Origin: CAZESH01 sp964514665
GTDB lineage: Bacteria; Bacillota; Bacilli; Paenibacillales; KCTC-25726
Assembly (NCBI GenBank): GCA_964514665.1
Contig: CAZESH010000048.1
Location: forward strand, 1-19,912
Direction: 5' to 3'
DNA: 19,912 nt
Shown: piece by piece, positions 1 to 7,340 of the stretch
Position numbering within the stretch: position 1 is the first letter of the stretch
Layout: each line of letters starts with the position of its first letter
Notes under the pieces: model-generated
The model's database searches: none
What the model saw: only the letters and a program-made list of their open reading frames with translations
What the model was told of the DNA's origin: nothing
Made by a program: the position numbers and the translations under genes

Positions 1-477
1 GCCGAGGAAGAGGTGGTGCACGGTTTGCGCCATGGGGCAGACGACTATATCACCAAGCCGTTCGGCGTATCCGAGCTTCATGCCCGGGTGGCCGCCGTAC
101 TGAGAAGAACCTCGGCGGAAGATCCGGAAAAGCAAAAAAACGAAGAAACGGGAAAATCGATTCAAATCGGAGATTTGCAAATTTATCCCGACAAATACGA
201 AGTGTATTTGCATGGCGAGCCGATCACGCTCAGGCCAAAGGAATTCGAGGTGCTTTTATACCTTGTTCAGCGCCCGGGCACAGTGGTTACCCGGGATGAT
301 CTGATGAACGTCGTTTGGGGCTTTGACTATTTCGGCGGGCAGCGGACTGTGGATGTCCATGTCAGCTCCCTGCGCAAAAAGCTGGAAATGGGTCAGGAAT
401 CGGCACAAATCGATTCGATCCGCGGTGTCGGCTATAAATTGGTGATCAAAAAGAACAAATCGCAAAAGCAGTCTTAA
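1..477 (+). CDS. Response regulator, OmpR/PhoB family, PhoP-like (5' end outside window)
   Basis: Two-component DNA-binding response regulator. The frame is open from base 1, so the start and the phosphoacceptor Asp lie upstream. Visible are the end of the receiver domain (GADDYITKPF, with the conserved Lys) and a complete OmpR-type winged helix: PKEFEVLLYL, the VVTRDDLMNVVW helix, TVDVHVSSLRKKLE recognition helix and the IRGVGYKL wing. The segment IGDLQIYPDKYEVYL resembles my recollection of B. subtilis PhoP. Pho boxes downstream and the nearby polA-mutM-ytaF-coaE run (next to phoPR in B. subtilis) also fit PhoP. The identity is inferred. No histidine kinase gene follows; a terminator comes directly after the stop. 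A kinase could be upstream or elsewhere. Family assignment is very secure, PhoP identity moderate. Confidence 0.9.
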   Translation, partial: AEEEVVHGLRHGADDYITKPFGVSELHARVAAVLRRTSAEDPEKQKNEETGKSIQIGDLQIYPDKYEVYLHGEPITLRPKEFEVLLYLVQRPGTVVTRDDLMNVVWGFDYFGGQRTVDVHVSSLRKKLEMGQESAQIDSIRGVGYKLVIKKNKSQKQS

Positions 478-490
478 CAGGCTCATTTAT

Positions 491-545
491 AAAAAAGAGC
501 TTTCTCCAAAGGTCATCGCAGATGACTGAGAGGGCTCTTTTTCTT
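491..545 (+). terminator. Rho-independent terminator after the response regulator
   Basis: Interrupted hairpin: AAAAGAGC at 493-500 pairs with GCTCTTTT at 534-541, and GTCATC at 512-517 pairs with GATGAC at 521-526 at the tip. It ends in a T-rich run. It separates the regulator from the pst genes. Confidence 0.75.
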
Positions 546-711
546 ATATTCAGAACAGCTCAGTTCACCCTTTTCCGGAATAGTTACCCTGTACAAGCCA
601 GGCGTGCTCAAGCATGAAACGCGGCGGTAATGTACAGCACGCTGACGATGGCCAGCAGCACGACGCTTCAGGAGTAGGGATTGAAACGCTGAAAATGAGA
701 GATATATATAT
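546..711. other. Intergenic stretch without a recognisable gene
   Basis: Lies between the terminator and the Pho boxes of pstS1. I see no gene. A 7-bp inverted repeat (CTGTACA 589-595, TGTACAG 631-637) is present without further context. The minus strand holds a short hydrophobic frame of about 18 codons ending near 613 (LLAIVSVLYITAAFHA); it has no visible ribosome binding site and I do not call it. Confidence 0.4.
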
Positions 712-765
712 TTTACAATGCGTTTACAATTACATGACTTCCCCTTAATCATTCGAGGTTAAGAT
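712..765 (+). promoter_or_regulatory. Pho-box promoter of pstS1
   Basis: TTTACA at 712-717 and TTTACA at 723-728 are exactly 11 bp apart, the period of PhoP-binding repeats in Bacillus. A degenerate unit at 734 and TTAATC at 745-750 continue the phase. A -10-like TAAGAT lies at 760-765, ten bases after the start of the gap following the last box. The same arrangement appears before the EAL gene at 8009-8062. PhoP binding is inferred from the pattern. Confidence 0.75.
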
Positions 766-807
766 AAGTCTTGTTTGAAATTAAAAAATTGATTTGGGGG
801 AAAGAAA

Positions 808-1764
808 ATGAAGAAGTTTGGATTTTTCACTTTAGCAATCATGGTCGTTCTTAGCGTAATGCTCGCAGGTTGCGGAAGCAAAAGCAACAACGAAGGCAGC
901 GCTGCTGAATCGGCTGCTCCGACGGCTGCTCCTAGTGCCAGCGCAGAACCAACCAGCACGCCTGAACCGAAAGCAGAAGGCGCAAATGGATCGATCGTAG
1001 CACTTGGTTCCTCCGCACTTCAACCGCTTGTAGACGAAGCTGCTAAACAGTTCACTGCAAGCAATCCGAAAGCTCAAATTCAAGTGCAAGGCGGCGGCAG
1101 CGGAACAGGCTTGAGCCAAGTAGCTGCAGGCGGAGCAGACATCGGCGATTCCGACATCTTCGCAGAAGAGAAAAAAGGAATCGATGCTGCATCCTTGGTT
1201 GACCATAAAGTGGCAGTTGTGGGTATGGCTGCTGTAGCTAACCCTGGTGTTGGCGTTGACGGTTTGACGAAGCAACAATTGATCGATATTTTCACCGGAA
1301 AAATCACCAACTGGAAAGAAGTTGGCGGCGCTGATCAAAAAATCGTATTGGTAAACCGTCCGAAGAGCTCTGGAACACGCGCAACTTTCTACACTTACGC
1401 TTTGGATAAAAACGAAGAAAAAGAAGGCATTACCGAGGATTCCTCAGGTACTGTAAGAAAGATCATCGCTGAAACAAAAGGCGCTATCGGATACGAAGCA
1501 TTCTCCTATTTTGACGATACGATCAAACCGCTTGCGATCGACGGTGTAAAACCTGAAATCAAAAATGTTCTGGATAACTCCTTCCCGGTGTGGGCATATG
1601 AACATATGTACACAAAAGGAGAAGCTGCAGGATTGGCTAAAACATTCCTTGATTACATGGTATCTCCTGAAGTGCAAAAAACGCTTGTACCTAAGCTTGG
1701 CTATATCCCGGTAACGGATATGCAAGTAGACCGTACGGTAGACGGCAAGGTCACTAAAAAATAA
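808..1764 (+). CDS. pstS: Phosphate ABC transporter substrate-binding lipoprotein PstS (copy 1)
   Basis: Extracellular, membrane-anchored phosphate-binding protein that delivers phosphate to the PstCAB importer. It is 318 aa. The N-terminus is a lipoprotein signal (MKKFGFF, hydrophobic core, lipobox LAGC with Cys22), followed by a Ser/Ala/Pro/Thr-rich linker at about residues 25-60 (SAAPTAAPSASAEPTSTPEP) that tethers the domain. The mature domain has GSSALQPL, GGGSGTGLSQV and RPKSSGTRATF, the loops that bind phosphate in this family. The start is supported by GGGGGAAAG ending a few bases upstream of ATG. It has its own Pho-box promoter and a strong terminator, so it is monocistronic. It is paralogous to the next gene at roughly 85% identity over the mature domain; the long linker is the main difference. 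Confidence 0.96.
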   Translation: MKKFGFFTLAIMVVLSVMLAGCGSKSNNEGSAAESAAPTAAPSASAEPTSTPEPKAEGANGSIVALGSSALQPLVDEAAKQFTASNPKAQIQVQGGGSGTGLSQVAAGGADIGDSDIFAEEKKGIDAASLVDHKVAVVGMAAVANPGVGVDGLTKQQLIDIFTGKITNWKEVGGADQKIVLVNRPKSSGTRATFYTYALDKNEEKEGITEDSSGTVRKIIAETKGAIGYEAFSYFDDTIKPLAIDGVKPEIKNVLDNSFPVWAYEHMYTKGEAAGLAKTFLDYMVSPEVQKTLVPKLGYIPVTDMQVDRTVDGKVTKK

Positions 1765-1800
1765 TCCTCTCATATTTGAATAGTTTCATCTTAATGCAGG

Positions 1801-1840
1801 GCAGGCGCTCCGAACTTAGTTCGGGGCGTTTGCTTGTTTT
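1801..1840 (+). terminator. Terminator of pstS copy 1
   Basis: A 15-bp stem with three G-U pairs, 1801-1815 pairing with 1819-1833 around a TTA loop, followed by TTGTTTT. It isolates the first pstS from the second. Confidence 0.85.
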
Positions 1841-1900
1841 GTATGACGATGGAAATCAGCGGGTATAATAATTGGCGCAGGATGATAAGAAGTGCCGGAG

Positions 1901-1944
1901 TTTACAATGCGTTAACATTTCGGGTTTATATTTTCTGTTAAAAT
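1901..1944 (+). promoter_or_regulatory. Pho-box promoter of pstS copy 2
   Basis: TTTACA at 1901-1906 and TTAACA at 1912-1917 are 11 bp apart; TTTATA at 1925-1930 is a possible third box slightly out of phase. TAAAAT at 1939-1944, preceded by TG (extended -10), is the best -10; a second candidate lies near 1950. A TATAAT at 1864-1869 upstream could give basal transcription. The start TTTACAATGCG is identical to that of the pstS1 boxes. Confidence 0.7.
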
Positions 1945-1978
1945 AAAGATATTAATACTATTTCGGGGGTGTTTACAA

Positions 1979-2860
1979 ATGAAGAGCAAGAAATGGCTTG
2001 TTTTGATTTTTGCACTCGTTATTGCTATCTCTGTTGTTACCGGATGCGGCAAAACAGGACAGCCAAACGCAGGAGGGACGAGCGGTTCAATTGTGGCTCT
2101 CGGCTCATCCGCGCTTCAACCGCTTGTTGATGAAGCATCCAGACAATTTACCGGCAAAAATCCGCAAGCGCAAATTCAAGTGCAGGGCGGAGGCAGCGGA
2201 ACGGGACTCAGCCAAGTAGCCTCAGGCGGGGCGGACATTGGAAACTCGGATATATTCGCCGAGGAGAAAAGCGGGATCGACGCCGCCTCTCTGGTTGACC
2301 ACAAGGTGGCTGTAGTCGGAATGGCTGCCGTTGCAAATGCCGATGTGGGCGTAGACAATTTGACGAAGCAGCAGTTGATCGATATTTTTACGGGCAAGAT
2401 TACAAATTGGAAAGAGGTCGGCGGCGCCGATCAAACGATAACTTTGGTCAACCGTCCCAAAAGCTCCGGTACAAGGGCGACGTTTTTTACTTATGCCTTG
2501 AATAAGCAGGAGGAAAAAGAAGGGATCACTGAGGATTCCTCCGGCACCGTCAAAAAGATCATCGCTGAAACGAAAGGGGCCGTCGGTTATTTGGCCTTCT
2601 CCTATTTCGACGACACGGTTAAACCACTTGCGCTAGACGGCGTGAAGCCCGAGGAAAACAACGTTCTCGATAACTCTTTCCCAATATGGGCTTATGAGCA
2701 TATGTACACCAAAGGGGAAGCAAGTGGATTGGCAAAGACTTTCCTCGAATACATGGTTTCGGAAGATGTACAAAAAAATCTTGTTCCTAAACTGGGCTAT
2801 ATTCCGGTAACAAATATGAAAGTGGAGAGAGATGTGAACGGTAAAATTACGCAAAAATAA
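1979..2860 (+). CDS. pstS: Phosphate ABC transporter substrate-binding lipoprotein PstS (copy 2)
   Basis: Second phosphate-binding lipoprotein, 293 aa. Signal peptide with lipobox VTGC (Cys23), then only a short linker (GKTGQPNAGGTS) instead of the long Pro/Ser-rich tether of copy 1. The mature domain starts at the same GSIVALGSSALQPLVDEA and keeps GGGSGTGLSQV and RPKSSGTRATF. I count about 35 differences in 257 aligned residues against copy 1. Copy 2 uses visibly more G/C third positions than copy 1 (for example ggc/gcc against gga/gct). GGGGGTG seven bases before ATG supports the start. It has its own Pho boxes and a terminator-like hairpin. This is a tandem duplication, with both copies apparently functional. 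Confidence 0.96.
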   Translation: MKSKKWLVLIFALVIAISVVTGCGKTGQPNAGGTSGSIVALGSSALQPLVDEASRQFTGKNPQAQIQVQGGGSGTGLSQVASGGADIGNSDIFAEEKSGIDAASLVDHKVAVVGMAAVANADVGVDNLTKQQLIDIFTGKITNWKEVGGADQTITLVNRPKSSGTRATFFTYALNKQEEKEGITEDSSGTVKKIIAETKGAVGYLAFSYFDDTVKPLALDGVKPEENNVLDNSFPIWAYEHMYTKGEASGLAKTFLEYMVSEDVQKNLVPKLGYIPVTNMKVERDVNGKITQK

Positions 2861-2890
2861 GGAAATCGAGCCAAACCTACAAATTTCTTC

Positions 2891-2920
2891 AAATGCCCCG
2901 ATGGATTTCGGGGCATTTAT
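2891..2920 (+). terminator. Terminator-like hairpin after pstS copy 2
   Basis: Perfect 10-bp stem AAATGCCCCG (2891-2900) with CGGGGCATTT (2909-2918), 8-base loop. The following T run is weak (TAT then GCAATTTATTG), so termination may be partial and some read-through into pstC is possible. Confidence 0.65.
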
Positions 2921-2939
2921 GCAATTTATTGTAAACCAT

Positions 2940-3002
2940 TTTACACTCCGTTTAATAATTTTACACTGAATTTACAAAACGTTAACACTTCTGAGCTAAA
3001 AT
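2940..3002 (+). promoter_or_regulatory. Multi-box Pho promoter of the pstCAB-phoU operon
   Basis: Four perfect boxes: TTTACA 2940-2945, TTTACA 2960-2965, TTTACA 2971-2976 and TTAACA 2982-2987, plus degenerate TTTAAT at 2951. Spacing is 11 bp except for one 9-bp step. The -10 is TAAAAT at 2997-3002, nine bases after the last box, so the array ends near -22, as known for PhoP-activated Bacillus promoters. It is the richest Pho array in the window. Confidence 0.82.
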
Positions 3003-3014
3003 AAAAGGGTTGAA

Positions 3015-3140
3015 GAGAAAATCAATTTCATAATTCGATTCCATCTACTGATTGAAACTATATATTGACAAGTTAATGCATCTTGATCAATATATAGTGC
3101 GGATTTTGCCGTTTTGGGGATTTATGAAATTGATTTGAGA
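3015..3140. repeat. Nested inverted repeat in the pstC leader, possibly MITE-like
   Basis: Outer arms AAATCAATTTCATAA (3019-3033) and its exact complement (3122-3136). Inner arms 3057-3072 and 3082-3098 form 16 pairs with one bulge (ACTATATATTGA, then CAAG), loop of 9 bases. GAGA directly flanks both outer arms (3015-3018 and 3137-3140), which could be a 4-bp target duplication. It sits between the -10 and the pstC ribosome binding site, so it is transcribed as the operon's 5' leader. It may be a leader structure or a miniature inverted-repeat element; no transposase is seen. Confidence 0.6.
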
Positions 3141-3184
3141 TGCAGTTGTTTCTCGATATGTCTGATGAGCGGGAGGAAAAGTCA

Positions 3185-4102
3185 GTGGCCAAGGAAGGAT
3201 ATTCGGCGCGACGCTTGCAAAAGCACCATAGGGAAGAAATTACCGGGAAGATTTTGACCAATATCAGCATCGCGGTCTTATTGATTACGCTATTGGCGAT
3301 TACCTATTTTATTGCATCGAAAGGCCTGACAACGTTCTTTAAAGACGGTGTTAATTTTTTTGATTTTATTTTCGGTTCGCATTGGAATCCGGAATCGGAA
3401 GAAAAAGCGACTTATGGGGCATTCCCTTTTATTTTTGGATCCTTTGCGGTCACAATTTTATCGGCTTTGATCAGTGCTCCGCTGGGAATCGGAGCCGCGA
3501 TATTCATGAATGAAATCGCGCCGTCATGGGGGCAGAAAATCCTTCAGCCGGTGATCGAGCTTTTGGTCGGGATTCCTTCGGTTGTTTACGGCTTTGTCGG
3601 TTTAAGCATCGTGGTGCCTTTTCTGCGGAATAACGTTGGCGGCGTCGGGTTTGGGCTCGCCGCAGGCATGATTGTGCTGTCTGTGATGATTTTGCCGACG
3701 ATAACAAGCGTGGCCAATGATGCCATGCAGTCGCTTCCTTCGAAGCTGAAAGAAGCTTCATATGCTCTTGGAGCTACGCGCTGGCAAACCATTGCCCGCG
3801 TACTGATTCCGACCGCGCTTCCGGGACTGTTGACGGGAGTAGTGCTGGGGATGGCGAGAGCGTTCGGCGAAGCGTTGGCCGTACAGATGGTTATCGGAAA
3901 CTCGCTTAGGCTGCCGCAATCGTTCATCGATTCAACCAGTACGATTACCAGTGTCATTACTCTGGAAATGGGCAATACGGTTTCTGGTTCGGTACATAAT
4001 CACGCTTTATGGTCGCTGGCCTTAATTCTGCTGGTCATGTCCTTTGTTTTTATCATGGCGATCCGTTTCCTGGGAAGGAGGAACAGCATCCATGAACGCT
4101 AG
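3185..4102 (+). CDS. pstC: Phosphate ABC transporter permease PstC
   Basis: Inner-membrane permease of the phosphate importer, pairing with PstA. With the GTG start chosen here it is 305 aa. GGGAGG at 3171-3176 lies eight bases before this GTG; the upstream ATGs at 3140 and 3158 lack a ribosome binding site, and 3140 abuts the inverted repeat. The N-terminal cytoplasmic segment is basic (RRLQKHHREE), followed by about six membrane spans. The ATPase-contact EAA loop reads EASYALGATRWQTIARVLIPTALPG. Its last 11 bases overlap pstA, indicating translational coupling. Expression is expected from the Pho promoter at 2940-3002. Confidence 0.95.
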   Translation: MAKEGYSARRLQKHHREEITGKILTNISIAVLLITLLAITYFIASKGLTTFFKDGVNFFDFIFGSHWNPESEEKATYGAFPFIFGSFAVTILSALISAPLGIGAAIFMNEIAPSWGQKILQPVIELLVGIPSVVYGFVGLSIVVPFLRNNVGGVGFGLAAGMIVLSVMILPTITSVANDAMQSLPSKLKEASYALGATRWQTIARVLIPTALPGLLTGVVLGMARAFGEALAVQMVIGNSLRLPQSFIDSTSTITSVITLEMGNTVSGSVHNHALWSLALILLVMSFVFIMAIRFLGRRNSIHER

Positions 4103-4979
4103 AAGGGCAGATCGTATAGCCACCCTCGTTTTTTATTTGATTGCATTTATCATCATAGGGATATTGGTTGGGCTGCTGGGTTATATTCTTACTAAAGGAA
4201 TTTCCCACATCAGTTGGCATTTTTTAACCGCTCCGCCGCAGACAATCAGTGCAGGAGGCGGCGTCGGACCGCAGTTGTTTAATTCTTTGTATTTGCTGGT
4301 CTTGACGATGATCATTACGATTCCGCTTGGTCTCGGGGGCGGGATTTATATGTCGGAATACGCTAAGCCGGGCAAGGTGTCCGCTTCGTTAAGGATGCTG
4401 GTGGAAGTGCTGTCATCCCTTCCATCAATAGTAGTGGGATTGTTCGGTTTATTGGTGTTTGTCAATTTTTTCGGCTTCGGCTTTACCCTGCTTTCCGGTG
4501 CGATCGCATTGACTGTGTTCAATTTGCCGCTGATGGTGCGGATTACTGAACAAGCGCTGCAAACCGTTGCCAAGGAGCAGCGCGAAGCAAGTCTGGCTTT
4601 GGGGTTGTCGCGCTGGCGCACGATTATTTCCGTGATATTGCCGGCCGCGATTCCAGGAATCATAACCGGAACAATTCTTGCTTCCGGGCGCGTGTTCGGG
4701 GAAGCGGCCGCACTGCTGTTTACTGCGGGAATGAGTACGCCTCCGCTGGATTTTTCCAATTGGAATCCATTTTCGCGGACTTCGCCGATTTATCCGCTTC
4801 GTCCAGCCGAGACACTGGCTGTGCATATATGGAAAGTCAACAGTGAAGGTCTTGCGCCCGACGCCAAGCAGATCGCTGCGGGAGCCTCCGCGGTGCTCGT
4901 AATCGCGGTGCTGATTTTTAATCTGATCGCGCGCTGGCTGGGGAGAATGATTCACCGTTTTTATACAGCCTCAAAATAA
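4092..4979 (+). CDS. pstA: Phosphate ABC transporter permease PstA
   Basis: Second permease of the PstSCAB importer, 295 aa. An upstream in-frame start at 4044 is possible, but AAGGAGG at 4075-4081 sits ten bases before the ATG at 4092, giving MNARRADRIATLVFYLIAF, the expected short N-terminus before the first membrane span. About six hydrophobic spans are visible. The EAA motif is EASLALGLSRWRTIISVILPAAIPG. The loop with FSNWNPFSRTSPIYPLRP before the last span fits PstA proteins of Firmicutes. It overlaps the pstC end by 11 bp and is followed within 15 bp by the ATPase gene. Confidence 0.95.
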   Translation: MNARRADRIATLVFYLIAFIIIGILVGLLGYILTKGISHISWHFLTAPPQTISAGGGVGPQLFNSLYLLVLTMIITIPLGLGGGIYMSEYAKPGKVSASLRMLVEVLSSLPSIVVGLFGLLVFVNFFGFGFTLLSGAIALTVFNLPLMVRITEQALQTVAKEQREASLALGLSRWRTIISVILPAAIPGIITGTILASGRVFGEAAALLFTAGMSTPPLDFSNWNPFSRTSPIYPLRPAETLAVHIWKVNSEGLAPDAKQIAAGASAVLVIAVLIFNLIARWLGRMIHRFYTASK

Positions 4980-4994
4980 TGGAGGGAACAGTTC

Positions 4995-5792
4995 ATGCCG
5001 ACCGCAGATATGCAGATCATCCGTCCGCCGGGAATTGATGTTACGGCAATGGAAACGAAAAATTTAAACGTATACTATGACCAATATCATGCCGTCAAAG
5101 GCATTTCCATGGCTTTTCCGAAGAAAAGCGTGACGGCTCTAATCGGCCCTTCCGGCTGTGGAAAATCAACCTTCCTGCGCACGCTGAATCGCATGAATGA
5201 TTTGATTGATTCGGCTCGCGTAGAAGGAGAAATATGCATTGATGGCGTAGATATGAATCATTCGGAAGTCGATGTTACCCTGCTTCGCAAAAAAGTGGGA
5301 ATGGTCTGGCAGCGGCCCAATCCGTTTCAAAAATCGATTTTGGACAATATCGCTTTCGGACCGAAGCATCACGGAATCCATAATAAAAAGAAGCTTAAGG
5401 AAATCGTGGAGGAAAGCTTGCGAAAAGCTGCGCTTTGGGATGAAGTGAAAGACCGCCTGAACACTTCCGCGCTTGCTTTATCCGGCGGACAGCAGCAGCG
5501 TTTATGCATTGCCCGCTCCATTGCCATAAAGCCGGAAATTCTCCTGCTGGATGAGCCTGCTTCCGCGCTGGATCCGGTTTCTACGGCCAAGATTGAAGAG
5601 CTGATCAGCGAATTGAAGAAAGAATACACGATTATTATCGTTACCCACAATATGCAGCAGGCTGCCCGGATTTCCTCCTATACCGCATTTTTTCTAATGG
5701 GAGAATTGATTGAGTATGATGAAACCTCAAAAATCTTTTTCAATCCTGCGCGGGAGGAAACAAGCGATTACATTACGGGTAGATTCGGTTAA
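4995..5792 (+). CDS. pstB: Phosphate ABC transporter ATP-binding protein PstB (first copy)
   Basis: ATPase that powers the Pst importer, 265 aa. Walker A GPSGCGKST at residues 51-59, Q-loop in MVWQRPNPF (about 103-111), signature LSGGQQQRL at 162-170, Walker B ILLLDEP at 182-188 and switch His in IIIVTHNMQQ. GGAGGG eight bases before ATG sets the start. Compared with the second PstB it has an N-terminal extension of about 15 residues (MPTADMQIIRPPGIDV) and Trp in place of Phe before the Q-loop Gln. Two adjacent PstB genes also occur in B. subtilis (pstBA, pstBB). Confidence 0.95.
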   Translation: MPTADMQIIRPPGIDVTAMETKNLNVYYDQYHAVKGISMAFPKKSVTALIGPSGCGKSTFLRTLNRMNDLIDSARVEGEICIDGVDMNHSEVDVTLLRKKVGMVWQRPNPFQKSILDNIAFGPKHHGIHNKKKLKEIVEESLRKAALWDEVKDRLNTSALALSGGQQQRLCIARSIAIKPEILLLDEPASALDPVSTAKIEELISELKKEYTIIIVTHNMQQAARISSYTAFFLMGELIEYDETSKIFFNPAREETSDYITGRFG

Positions 5793-5828
5793 GAAAAGGA
5801 AAAATTTCCAAAGTAGGAGGAAAATCGG

Positions 5829-6581
5829 ATGCCCATTGTCGAAGTGAATAAGCTAAACCTTTTTTATTCCGAATTTCATGCGCTGAAAGACATCGATATG
5901 CAAATTCCGGAGCAATCGGTTACCGCCTTTATCGGCCCTTCAGGCTGCGGAAAGTCAACCTTCCTAAGAACGTTGAACCGAATGAATGATTTGATTCCCG
6001 GTGTCAGAATAGACGGCCAGGTGTTGATCAACAACAAGGATATTTATGCTTACAGCCAATATGTGGAGGAGCTCCGGAAAGTAGTCGGGATGGTTTTTCA
6101 ACAGCCCAATCCGTTCTACAAGTCAATCTATGACAATGTCGCTTACGGTCCCAAAATCCATGGTGTAAAAGAAAAGCGAAAGCTTGATGAAATCGTGGAA
6201 AGCAGTCTCCGTTCCTCGGCGCTGTGGGATGAAGTAAAGGATCATTTGCGAAACTCGGCTGCCAGTCTATCCGGAGGACAGCAGCAGCGCCTGTGCATTG
6301 AGCGTGCGCTTGCAGTATACCCGCAAATTTTGCTGATGGATGAGCCGACGGCGGCTCTTGATCCGATCTCGACGTTAAAAATCGAAGAGCTGGTCCAGGA
6401 ATTAAAAAAACAGTACACAATTATTATCGTGACACATAATATGCAACAGGCAGCGCGAATTTCCGATCAAACTGCATTCTTCTTGAACGGTGAGGTCCTG
6501 GAGTTCAACGAAACGCTGAAATTATTTTCCAATCCTGAGGACCAAAGAACGGAAGATTACATATCCGGGCGCTTCGGATAA
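5829..6581 (+). CDS. pstB: Phosphate ABC transporter ATP-binding protein PstB (second copy)
   Basis: Second Pst ATPase, 250 aa, the usual family length. Walker A GPSGCGKST at residues 36-44, Q-loop in MVFQQPNPF, signature LSGGQQQRL at 147-155, Walker B ILLMDEP at 167-173, switch His in IIIVTHNMQQ. TAGGAGG ends eight bases before ATG. It is clearly a paralogue of the preceding gene and retains all catalytic motifs, so both can probably hydrolyse ATP; whether PstC/PstA uses them as a heterodimer or alternatively cannot be told from sequence. Gap to the first copy is 36 bp with no promoter or terminator. Confidence 0.95.
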   Translation: MPIVEVNKLNLFYSEFHALKDIDMQIPEQSVTAFIGPSGCGKSTFLRTLNRMNDLIPGVRIDGQVLINNKDIYAYSQYVEELRKVVGMVFQQPNPFYKSIYDNVAYGPKIHGVKEKRKLDEIVESSLRSSALWDEVKDHLRNSAASLSGGQQQRLCIERALAVYPQILLMDEPTAALDPISTLKIEELVQELKKQYTIIIVTHNMQQAARISDQTAFFLNGEVLEFNETLKLFSNPEDQRTEDYISGRFG

Positions 6582-6612
6582 AGGTTCTATCACAGAAAAG
6601 GAGGGATCTATT

Positions 6613-7275
6613 ATGGTTATACAGCGTCATCTCTTTGATTCACACTTAAGTGAGCTTCGGGCGGCTTTAATCGATATGGGCAAGCAGGTGGAGAAGTCCA
6701 TATTGGATGCCGTTCGCTCCTTGGAGCAAACCGATATGGAAATGGCCCAAAATGTCATCGACACAGACCCCAACATCAATATTCTGGAAGAGAAAATCGA
6801 CGATATCGGCACCGCTTTAATCGTGACGCAGCAGCCTGTCGCCAAGGATTTGCGTAAAATTCTGATTGCTTTCAAAATGGCCAGTGATCTGGAACGGATG
6901 GCTGACTTGGCTGTCGATATTGCCAAGGTGACGATCCGCATCGGCAATCAGGAGCTGATAAAACCGCTTGTAGATATTCCGAAAATAGCGGGAATCGTAC
7001 AGCTGATGACAAGCGAGAGCATTCAGGCTTACATCGAGGAAAACGTCGATCTCGCTTATAAAATGGCAAAAATGGATGACGAGGTCGACCATTTATACGG
7101 GCAGATTCTTCATGAGCTGATGTCCTATATGGTGGAGGACCCGAAAAAAATGAATCAGGTTTTGCTGCTTTCCTTTGTAGCCAGATCATTGGAACGGATG
7201 GCCGACCATGCCACCAACATCGGGGAAAGTGTCGTTTATCTGGTAAAAGGCAAGCGCCCCGATTTGAATCAGTAA
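6613..7275 (+). CDS. phoU: Phosphate transport system regulatory protein PhoU
   Basis: Cytoplasmic helical regulator of Pst transport and Pho signalling, 220 aa, normal length. Two PhoU repeats are visible, each with the metal-binding acidic cluster: SDLERMADLAVDIAK (about residues 94-108) and ARSLERMADHATNIGES (about 190-206). AAAGGAGGG seven bases before ATG defines the start. It is the last gene of the Pho-driven operon, 31 bp after pstB. No proper terminator follows directly: the first hairpin at 7280-7296 has a short stem and no T run, and the next good terminator is at 7581-7605. Confidence 0.95.
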   Translation: MVIQRHLFDSHLSELRAALIDMGKQVEKSILDAVRSLEQTDMEMAQNVIDTDPNINILEEKIDDIGTALIVTQQPVAKDLRKILIAFKMASDLERMADLAVDIAKVTIRIGNQELIKPLVDIPKIAGIVQLMTSESIQAYIEENVDLAYKMAKMDDEVDHLYGQILHELMSYMVEDPKKMNQVLLLSFVARSLERMADHATNIGESVVYLVKGKRPDLNQ

Positions 7276-7340
7276 TAATAAGCTCCTTTGCCGGGAGTCT
7301 GAAGACGAGTTTGTTTTATGTTCGGGATTATACTCTTAAG

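Noticed and set aside
3140..3184. Upstream ATG starts (3140, 3158) for pstC
   Set aside because: No ribosome binding site for either, whereas the GTG at 3185 has GGGAGG at the right distance.
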